From positions 4,011,781 to 4,075,780 of the forward strand of contig CM064866.1 in assembly GCA_032719365.1 (NCBI GenBank): DNA of 64,000 nucleotides, read 5' to 3'. Under the pieces are notes generated by a model, which saw only the letters and a program-made list of their open reading frames with translations, was not told the DNA's origin and did no database searches. The DNA is from Prinsepia uniflora. Its lineage: Eukaryota; Streptophyta; Magnoliopsida; Rosales; Rosaceae. The translations under genes were made by a program, and so were the position numbers. Numbering within the stretch: the first letter of the stretch is position 1; every line of letters begins with the position of its first letter. Shown here in pieces: positions 25,351 through 35,241 of this stretch.

Positions 25351-25781
25351 TGACACGACCCATCCCAATCCCCCCGGGATTACCATGGAATGTGACGTGC
25401 TCCCGTCGGACAAGAGGCGTCCGACAAGGGATAACCGATTGCCTTTGCCCAACCGGGCTTCCAGAGTGCGTAAGGATCGATGGAGGAGGTGCGCGATGCT
25501 CAAGTCTCTGCTGCAGTCGTATCCGGAATCAACCTGAAGGGCATTAAAAACCAAAAGCTGTGAGTGGACGAAAATAAACAAGTCTGCTTAAAACATTTAT
25601 AAGACATTTATGCCCCTCAGTAAAATCATATGCATGCACCAAAACCAATAATTCCATAATTATTTAGAAATAACCATTAGGGCCTTAGCCCGGAAACCAA
25701 AGCATAGTTTCAATTTCCAAAAGTAAATCCAAGAGTTATTTCATCAATCCAGTAATATTCATTTATTATTTTTCCATCTCC

Positions 25782-25917
25782 GGCATCCCCGATGCCTAGC
25801 GTCCTAGACGCTTGACGTTCCAGACGTCATATCTCACGGTATTAAGCAACGCGTGCTGTCCGGGGTCTCACCGGGTCCATATCTCTGACATCCCCGATGT
25901 CTGACGTCCATGACGTC
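25782..25917 (-). promoter_or_regulatory. rearranged hairpin cassette in the nested solo LTR
   Basis: On the plus strand the hairpins are GGCATC-ccc-GATGCC (25782-25796), AGCGTC-cta-GACGCT (25798-25812), TGACGT/ACGTCA (25813-25829), GACATC-ccc-GATGTC (25887-25901) and GACGTC-cat-GACGTC (25903-25917). Compared with the other LTRs, the trio and the pair have swapped order, and two stems differ at both partners of a base pair. Confidence 0.8.
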
Positions 25918-26214
25918 TAGCAATCCTGCTACTGGATCACTATACGGTCCGGTAGCTCCGTACAATGAGCCCTCGCAGGCAATGCACCGTGACTTCTCCA
26001 GTGTCCCCCGACACTTGGAGGAGACCAGGATATAAATATCCTCATATCGAGATGGTTTTATGGAACACATTTTATTATTCATTTCCAAAATATCACAAGG
26101 GCCCTGCCCGAATTTCCATAAAACCGTCGTAAGTCCAAATAGTTGAATCAAATCCGAAATAGTTTATTCAATTCCATTTTAGGGTCCCCGACCCGAAATC
26201 ACATATACAAGTCA

Positions 26215-26330
26215 ACTGGGCCCTTGGCCCGATTCATAAGTTAACTGGGCCCCTGGCCCGATTTCATAATTCAATTGGGCCCCTGGCCCGATTCAACAAA
26301 TTAACTGGGCCCCTGGCCCGATTTCACTTT
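26215..26330. repeat. GGGCC minisatellite in the nested solo LTR
   Basis: Four units of the form AACTGGGCCCCTGGCCCGATT (first unit CCTTGG) lie in inverted orientation relative to the arrays at 17403 and 24637. Confidence 0.9.
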
Positions 26331-28239
26331 ATCAAATCCGTAACCGTTTCATGAAATCATATCCATCCATATTTATGGAAATCAGTGCAAATCCAGAAAA
26401 CCTCGATTCACGTGCAAACACGTAAATCGCCTCGAAAAGCGTGAAAACATATAAATTCACTGATATCCAAAATAAATCATATAATCCCAATTATAACAAT
26501 CATGAAACAGTTATGCATGCATCGAATTTATAAAACCAATGTCCACTCACAGACCGTTTAACCGAGCGCCTCGATACGCGTGCCATAGGCCCTCCCGGGC
26601 CACCTCACTATCACCGGGACTCCCAATCCTGTTCAAATCAATTTAGAGGATCACTAACCTCATCATTAACATCCTATTCAAGTCCCGTAATTTTCCCGAA
26701 TTTTTAAGTATTTTTGAATTGGATTTAAAACCTTCGGACATCCCGAACAATATCGAGACGGTGTCCGATCGACACGAAACCAATCCCAAAATGTTCGTTA
26801 CAATGTATAGGATAAAAGTCATGTTGACCTCACCTCGAGATTCGTGCCCACGCGCCGTCACGCGCCGCCGTGAGTGGCTGCGCGTGAAAGCCACGCGCCT
26901 GCTACAGTGCTCCTTCTCCACCCGAATGACTGGTAAACGGGTCAGATTACCCGCGATAGGATCCGTTTCAAACACCCTCAATTCGATATCAATTCCATCC
27001 GTTCTTGATCCTACAACAATCACCAATCCACCAATTTCAGTTCTGTGTCCATGATTAGCATCAACCGTCGATCAATCTTGTCGACAACCCGTGATCACCC
27101 AAAACGGGTCGATCACCAGAGCTCCTCCAATCCTTAACCAAAATCAAATTAACTTCACAGGAAGTTAATAAGGACTACTACGAACTAATTAGCATAATTA
27201 ATTTAACTCGACAATACCTCAATCGTCACAACTCAAGCTCGAGTTTTCCGGCCGTCCACCATGTCCGTTCACGGCCCTAGGAGCTCCCAAGCTTGCCCAA
27301 TTTGATCTGGTTCGACTCGTTGAAGTTCCAGGAAGCTCAATCACTCATCAATTAGGCTTGGGCTGGCCTGAAACTGGAAATTCGAATTTGAATTCCCCAG
27401 AACCCAGTTTCGGGTTTTTGAACCTTCCTCTACCATTTTCACTCTATTTTTCCACCTCTCAATCTCAGAGAATCACTCTCCCATTCCTCTTCTGTTTCAA
27501 GTCATCAATTCCCTCAAACGACCGTGTAGGTGGTTGATCGTGTGTGGGGAACATCCCCTGTTTTCTTCCATTTTCATGTCCACCAGCCAAGGTTTAATGG
27601 CCAACTCACCGTCCACATAGCCTTGCATCGCACCAACGTCAATAAACAATCCAACAATCCCATAAACAATGGTTTAGGCCAGCAATTTGCTCCATAAACG
27701 CACCACCCGTGCGCTGGCCACGTTCCCTCCACGGTGCTACAGTAACTGTTCAAACACCCGTGAAATTACCATTCTGCCCTTGTGCAGAAAATTACCAAAA
27801 TGCCCCTCACGCATCCTGACCCGTAACTCGGTCATACGAACTCCGATTGATGCGTGCCGCCTGTCTACGAACTCAGGGCATCGAGACCTTCCTAACGGTC
27901 CTCGGTCCTCGGCCATCGGACCACCCGGTCAAAAAGTCAACATTTGCCCCCATTTCGTCCAAATTACGAAAATGCCCCTGGACTTCCGTACATCATAACT
28001 TTCACCACGAACGTCGGAATCGAACGTGCCACCTGTCTATGAACTCGTGACGTCCCGAACTACGTCACGGTCATCGGTCAAAGTCCATTTGACCATCCGA
28101 ATTAAAAGTCAACGTTTTGCCCACGCCCAGGGGCAAAACGGTCATTTTGCACAATTCGTCCGAAACGCTCGACTAATCCCAGATTAGTAAATCACAATTA
28201 AATAGCATTAAATCCCGATATTCGGGACGGGTCGTTACA

Positions 28240-28576
28240 CTAAGGCCCTATTGGTTATTTCTAAATAAATATGGGATTATTGGTTTTGGTGCATGCATAT
28301 GATTTTACTGAGGGGCATAAATGTCTTATAAATGTTTTAAACAGACTTGTTTATTTTCGTCCACTCACAGCTTTTGTTTCCAATGCCCTTCAGGTTGATT
28401 CCGGATACGACTGCAGCAGAGACTTGAGCATCGCACACCTCCTCCATCGATCCTTACGCACTCTGGAAGGCCTTTTGGGCAATGGCAATCGATTATCCCT
28501 TGTCTGGCGCCTCTTGTCAGACGGGAGCACGTCACATTCCATGGTAATCCCGGGGGGATTGGGATGGGTCGTGTCA
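28240..28576 (+). repeat. 5' LTR of the inner element, second part
   Basis: It resumes after the solo LTR with the duplicated CTAAG and continues to GGGTCGTGTCA, joining the primer site at 28579. Confidence 0.95.
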
Positions 28577-31500
28577 AGTGGTATCAGAGCAGGTTTTGCT
28601 CTTTTGTGCGCGAAGGACGAGGGTGTGATGTCTCGTTGGGCTGCAGTTCCGTTGTCAACCTGATAGATAGTTTTGGGTTTATATGGTGAATTGGGTGTGT
28701 TTGGCCCGATACGCCGTGCATTGTTGCGATTCAACCCAGGTGGGGTTGTATACGATTAACTGGTAATGTGGGACCGTCGGTTCGGTCATGTGATGATGGT
28801 TTGTTGTGCCACTGGGCACAACTGGGTTCAGGGAACCCCAATTGAATAATGGTTTGGGAATGCGAAACTCAGTTGAGTATTGGTCTAAGTTTTGGACCCT
28901 AGTAGTGTTGGCTAGTGTACGGGGGTTGGTGCATCGGAGTTAGCCAATGACCTTCGTGGTGGAACCCACGATGGAACCCTCGTTGAGTTGACGATGGGAT
29001 TGGATTGGACGTCTATATGATGTCAGGACCGCGGGGTCGGTCAGGTTGTGGATTTTACTGCAAAAGGCAGTTGGGTTCGGTGGAACCCTAGGGTGTGACC
29101 TTGGAACCCTAATTTATAATTGATGGACCGAAAGGTGAACCTTAAGTGAGAACTTGTGCTGCGACGAGCGGCTGAGGTCATGGATGACCATGTGGATGAC
29201 TCTAGTGAGTCTAGTCTGGATTATGGGATTCGATCCACGGATGCGGTTATGAGATAAAATATGGAATCCCGTGTTGGATCGAATATTAGTGTGATGTGTG
29301 GATACGGATCTTGACAACGATGACTGTTGGTCGACAGTTGTGTCGAGATGACTGGCTATCGAGGGTATTTTGTGTGGCTTTCACACTTGAGGATCATGGG
29401 ATGTTCAGGGAACGACCATTATCCTGATGTGCCAGTGGTCAAATTGGAGGTACCCATAGTCGTGGGGTATGAGTGCTGTTACGGGATCGTCGTTCGTAAT
29501 GAACGGAGATCCAGGGTAACAACTTTGCACACTGTGTGCTAGCATGGATATTCGTGTGCTATGTATGGATATTGGTATGGTGATACCTATATGCCAATAC
29601 TAGTATGGATGCCTGTGTGCCGATACTGGTATTGATGATGGTGCGTTGGTGCTGGTGACAGTAATTGTGATGACGATGAGCCACCAGTTGGGGTGTGACT
29701 CTGTCATGATGAACAGATGATTGGTATCTGCGACTCAGTGGTGGTTGAGTCTTGGACTGGATGGGATCCAGTGGAGGTTGTGTCGTGTTGGGATAAGTCC
29801 TAACAGATATATGATGACAAGTGATGAATGGATCAAAGGTATGATTGAAAATTTGGGGGAATCTTGGGATGCTGTCCCCTAGGTCATGTGTATTGGTGGA
29901 CTTGGGGAGTTGTGGTCAACTCCGAGATTGGTATGATGGTATACTTCTTATATCCCCAGGAAATACAAGGAAATTATTGAAATTGGGAAAGTCGGGGAAA
30001 CCATTCGTGGTATTTTGTGATTGTGAATCACTTGGAACCTGAGGATTGAACCTGTTAGGGTTGAGATGTGAGACGAAAGCAGTATGGTATGCACATTCAG
30101 GAAAAATTGTGGACATTTCCGTTCGGAATCGGGGTGTGTGCGTACGTGAGTATTGGCGGACGTGAGGTCCGAGTAATGAATTGATTTTGGACACGTGGTG
30201 GTCCAAGTGAGGTATGGACGTGGGCAGTCCAGTGGTTGGACTTGACATCTCATTGGGAGCATGTCTGTTTCCAACGTGGTTGGAACTCCCGTTTCGGGGA
30301 GAGTTGTGATTGGGAGACGAGAGGAGTGCTCGTTTCCGCATCAGTGATTGGTATTCCGAAGTCATTAGGGTGACTTCACATTTCCTGTCGTGGCAGATGA
30401 TGTTTGTTGCTACCAGTACGTTGGGTGTGTATTGGTTGGTGGACCCATGTTTGGCTTGGGATCATTGGACACAAGAAGTTGTGTATGATTGTGGATTTGG
30501 TGGGAAATGCGAGGTCATCTTTCCACCAAGGGAAATTTGGCGAAGGATTCAATTGAGGGTGTAAGACCCTACGATAAGCTTTCAGATGGATTGTTAGCTA
30601 TGTGGACATGTGTGGATCCTAGGTGGATCTGATTTGCGATGTTGTCGACTTTGGTCGATGTGACGATCTAGGATCGTGATATTACTTGTCGGGTGACGTA
30701 GCGATGGATATGGTTTGTGATCTTGATGATCCAGATGGATGGAGAGTTTATCACTCTTACCATGGTATGTGTGTCGTAAATGACGGAACTGAACTTCTTT
30801 TCGGAGTGAAGTCCATATGGTTGTTACTCGGTTGAGTAGGTTTCCGAAGTGGTCGGATTTTGTCAACCTCTGACGTGTGGATATTGGGACTGGCTTCCCT
30901 ATGAAGTCAATCGAGTGTTTCGGACAGGCAACCGATAGGTTCGGTTTTGTTACGTCTTGGTGGACGTAAACGAGATTTTGGGTTTTGGAATCGAATTTCT
31001 GGGTGACGATTCAGGATTCGATTGCGAAGCTCGAAAATGGATTACTGGATTTGGGTACGGAATGGTTATTCCAATGCTAGCTTACGGAATAATGATTTCG
31101 GATTCGGATTTGGAAATGGATTAAAAATGTGATGTTTGAGTTTGGATTCGGAATTTCTTACGAAATTGCGGATTCGGATTCGGAATTGGAACTAGATGAC
31201 GGGTGGAGTTCGTTTTGTCTCATGTTGGTTTGAGCAAATGTACTCCATTACTAGAACGTGTTTGGCTATGACCTGGGTGGCTATAGTCAGATTGATGGAT
31301 TGAGGTACGTACAGGGTACGTTGTACGAGGATTGATAGGCTGAGTGGTGCCTAATGGCGGTACGTGGGATGTACCAGTGGTGTGTAACTAATGTGTTGGT
31401 AATCGGCTTGGTTCTGATATCATTTGTTTGGCTGTATTGTGGACTGGACATTGGATACTGTGCGCCGGGCAGAGTGATTTTGTCTGGGTTCAGTGATTGT

Positions 31501-32250
31501 ATGAGCAGGTGCTCTTGGCCACGTTTGGCTAGTGGAACCCCGGTATTGATATGTGTGTTCACTGCTGGGCTGGTATTCAATGTGTTCCAGTTACACCACT
31601 TGATGGAGTAAGTTGACGGTATACGTACACTCAGGATGAGTGAATTGGTGGTCAGAGTAACCACGAGAAGCCTTGTGTGACTTGATCACACCGTGATTTC
31701 CCAGCGTCTCGGTTCGCTGAGGGAGTCGGCGATTATGGACATTGAGATTAATTGGTGTCGCAGGATTGGACTTGCCCTGCGAATTGAGATCATGTGGTTG
31801 ATCTTGCGCTGCATCGAGGGTGATGTAGTACGTGGTGTTGTCACGGACGGACAGATGGTTGGGGCTTTACTAGGGTGGTAAAGCTTAGTGGTGACAGTTT
31901 GACTGGTGGTGTCAGCGTGGACTGACAAATGAGATTTGGTGACTCCCAATGGGAGCAAATGTAAGGATTTATTGAAAATGGAAAGGAACCGTCTAGCTGA
32001 AGGAGTCAGCTAAATGGTTAGGCGATTTTATCGCGAATCAGGTGATCATTTCCACTCGAGGTGGTCGAGTGTTGTTGCTATTATGACGTATGACTGTGAT
32101 GGGATGTCTGGGTACAGACGAGACTGGTGTTGTTCCAGTAAGTGGGTGTACAGGTGTACACAGATGTGAGGTCGAAATGTTTTCCACAAGGTGGTTGTGG
32201 AATAAGGTTATTGGTAATTTCGAGGACGAAATTCTTTAAGGAGGGAAGGT
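28577..32250 (+). other. internal domain of the inner LARD-like element (non-coding)
   Basis: The primer site TGGTATCAGAGC is at 28579-28590 and the polypurine tract AAGGAGGGAAGG at 32238-32249. It aligns with 18422-22123 throughout, with scattered substitutions and small gaps. No retroviral-type protein motif is found in any frame. In the hairpins checked against the outer copy, substitutions fall in loops or change G-C to G-U, leaving stems able to pair. Confidence 0.9.
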
Positions 32251-35241
32251 TGTAACGACCCGTCCCGAATATCGGGATTTAATGCTATTTAATTGTGATT
32301 TACTAATCTGGGATTAGTCGAGCGTTTCGGACGAATTGTGCAAAATGACCGTTTTGCCCCTGGGCGTGGGCAAAACGTTGACTTTTAATTCGGATGGTCA
32401 AATGGACTTTGACCGATGACCGTGACGTAGTTCGGGACGTCACGAGTTCATAGACAGGTGGCACGTTCGATTCCGACGTTCGTGGTGAAAGTTATGATGT
32501 ACGGAAGTCCAGGGGCATTTTCGTAATTTGGACGAAAGAAGGGGAAATGTTGACTTTTTGACCGGGATGTCCGATGGCCGAGGGCCAAGCACCGTTACGT
32601 AGGTTTCGTCGATGCGAATCCAACGACAGGCGGCACGCCGAAATCGGAGATTCGACGACGAAGTTATGGGTCACGGAAGTTTGGTTTCGTTATGCACGCA
32701 TTACGAGGCGTGGACACGTGGCGTTTTCTGATTGGCCTGGAATTCTGAGTGGGACACGTGGACCACTAACCTTTAATTATTGGGATCAGATCTGGATTGG
32801 TCAGATTGTTTAAAATATAGGATTTAAATAATATAAAGAATTTCCCACTTATTTTTCATCTTTTGATCTGGGCCCTTCATCTATACTGCTGATGCACATC
32901 CCCACCGTCCATTTCCTTATTCATCTGATACCTCCCTTCCTCATTGTTCATTCTTCCTCTGCCCGTGAAGAAATCGAACACACACTCACACCAGCCCATC
33001 TCCTTTGTGCGTGGGAGTGAGACCAGCTGCTGGTTTGGACGGAAGGACGACGGTGGTGAGCTGGGAGACGGCGGGAGCCGGCGGAGTGGACGGCGGAAGG
33101 AAAAACAGGGGAGACCGAAAAACTCAAATTTGGAAGTCAATGGAGACCGGTGTTTTGACCGTGCTTGAGAGGTGGACGGAGTTCTGGGATCGAACTGGGC
33201 GTTTCGGTGGCCACGGTGGTGACCACGGCGGCGAAGGGAGCCTAAACCCGTGAGTTCGATTCTCGGGTCAAAAATGGCAGGATGGATTTTACTGTCTTTC
33301 GATCGATCTAGTAAACGGGAGGATGACTCAGAGGATGAGACGAGTCTTTTGGGACCGTTTTCATCGAGAATGGTGGTCGGAGCTGAGTGCAGTCGACGGT
33401 GGGTTGGCCGTGAGCTTCTCGATCGGAGAGGTAAGGATCTTGACGTTGTTCCTTGTTTTTGATTCCACAGAACTGTTGGTTGAACTCTGACGGTCATGTA
33501 GGTGAAAACCCCGTCCAAAATGATCCAGTATCGACGGAGAACCGATCGGGTTGGCCCGCGGGTCACGGTGACCCGTTTACCAGTCGTTCGGGTTGAACGA
33601 CGGTGAACAGTACCCGGCGCGTGGGTTTCACGCGCAGGGAGTTCAACCGGCGCGTGGGGGCGCGTGTGAGGTAATTCTGGGAAACTTCCACCATGACTTT
33701 TATCCTATACATTGTAACGAACATTTTGGGATTGGTTTCGTGTCGATCGGACACCGTTTCGTTATTGTTCAGGATGTCCGAAGGTTTTAAATCCAGTTTA
33801 AAAATACTTAAAAATTCGGGAAAATTACGGGACTTGAATAGGATGTTAATGATGAGGTTAGTGATCCTCTAAATTGATTTGAACAGGATTGGGAGTCCCG
33901 GTGATAGTGGTGTGGCCCGGGAAGGCCTATGGCACGCGTATCGAGGCGCTCGGTTAAACGGTCTGTGAGTGGACATTGGTTTTATAAATTCGATGCATGC
34001 ATAACTGTTTCATGATTGTTACAATTGGGATTATATGATTTATTTTGGATATCAGTGAATTTATATGTTTTCACGCATTTTGAGGCGATTTACGTATTTG
34101 CACGTAAATCGAGATTTTCTGGATTTTCACCGATTTCCATAAATGTGGTTGGATATGATTTCATGAAACGGTTACGAACTTGAATAATGTAAAATCGGGC
34201 CAGGGGCCCAGTTGAACTATGAAATCAGGCCAGGGGCCCAGTTAACATGTGGATCGGGCCAGGGGCCCAGTTAACTTGTGAAATCGGGTCAGGGGCCCAG
34301 TTGATTTCTACATGTGATTGCGGGTCGGGGACCCTAAAATGGAATTGAATAAATGTTTCCTGGTTTACATTTTATATATGTTCACATGCTGGAATTTATA
34401 AATGGTTTTGATGATATTTCGGTTATGGCACGTTTCACGGTATTTGGGCATGAGACCCGTTTGATGAAACGTAACGAATGGTTCGGATTTTATCTATGTA
34501 TACCTATATGTTTTGCATGTGGATATCAATAAAATGTATTTAGTACTGCACTGTATAGATCCTTCCATATTATATTGTCTCCTCCGGCGAGGTACCCCGG
34601 AGAGGTCACGGACGTCTAGTACGTCCAGCGTCTATGACGCTAAGCATCGGGGATGCTGTACCCGAACGGGGTTCGGGGATTGAACTCGGAAATTGAGACC
34701 CGAGTGGCACGCGTAGCCTTGTGATTGTGACCTTATTGACGTCAGGGACGTCAGACATCAGGGATGTCGGATTGGAGTGTATAGTGCAGCAACTAAAATT
34801 ATGGTTATGGTTATTATTATATGCCTTATGGTTTATATTACTGGATTTATGAAATAACTCTTGGATTTACTCTTGGAAATTGAAACTATGCTTTGGTTTC
34901 CGGGCTAAGGCCCTATTGGTTATTTCTAAATAAATATGGGATTATTGGTTTTGGTGCATGCATATGATTTTACTGAGGGGCATAAATGTCTTATAAATGT
35001 TTTAAACAGACTTGTTTATTTTCGTCCACTCACAGCTTTTTTTTCCAATGCCCTTCAGGTTGATTCCGGATACGACTGCAGCAGAGACTTGAGCATCGCA
35101 CACCTCCTCCATCGATCCTTACGCACTCTGGAAGGCCTTTTGGGCAATGGCAATCGATTATCCCTTGTCTGGCGCCTCTTGTCAGACGGGAGCACGTCAC
35201 ATTCCATGGTAATCCCGGGGGGATTGGGATGGGTCGTGTCA
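32251..35241 (+). repeat. 3' LTR of the inner element (intact)
   Basis: Uninterrupted 2,991-bp LTR. It shows the empty target of the nested solo LTR (GGGCTAAGGCCC near 34903) and so confirms that insertion's boundaries. It carries the four-unit GGGCC array (about 34196-34305) and the hairpin cassette. Confidence 0.95.

Larger units (their letters stand above)
25351..28239 (-). mobile_element. nested antisense solo LTR of the same family
   Basis: On the minus strand it starts TGTAACGACCCGTCCCG at 28239 and ends GGATGGGTCGTGTCA at 25351, giving 2,889 bp. TSD CTAAG is exact (25346-25350 and 28240-28244), and the uninterrupted target is visible in the inner 3' LTR near 34900. There is no internal domain or second LTR. 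Its first few hundred bases match the inner LTR subtype. Its middle differs, and its hairpin cassette (25782-25917 on the plus strand) has another order. It therefore came from a third subtype. Confidence 0.95.
22692..35241 (+). mobile_element. inner LARD-like LTR retrotransposon, interrupted in its 5' LTR
   Basis: TSD CTATA (22687-22691 and 35242-35246). With the nested solo LTR removed, both LTRs are 2,991 bp and the internal domain is 3,674 bp. By eye the LTRs differ at about a dozen positions (roughly 0.4%), fewer than the outer pair, as the nesting order requires. The primer site and polypurine tract are the same as in the outer element, again with no gag or pol. It inserted in the same orientation as its host, into a CTATATACT sequence. 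Confidence 0.95.

Noticed and set aside
18422..32250. Numerous 60-150 residue open frames on both strands in the LARD internal domains
   Set aside because: No gag or pol motif, start positions and frames differ between the two copies, and His/Arg/Thr-rich composition mirrors the base content.
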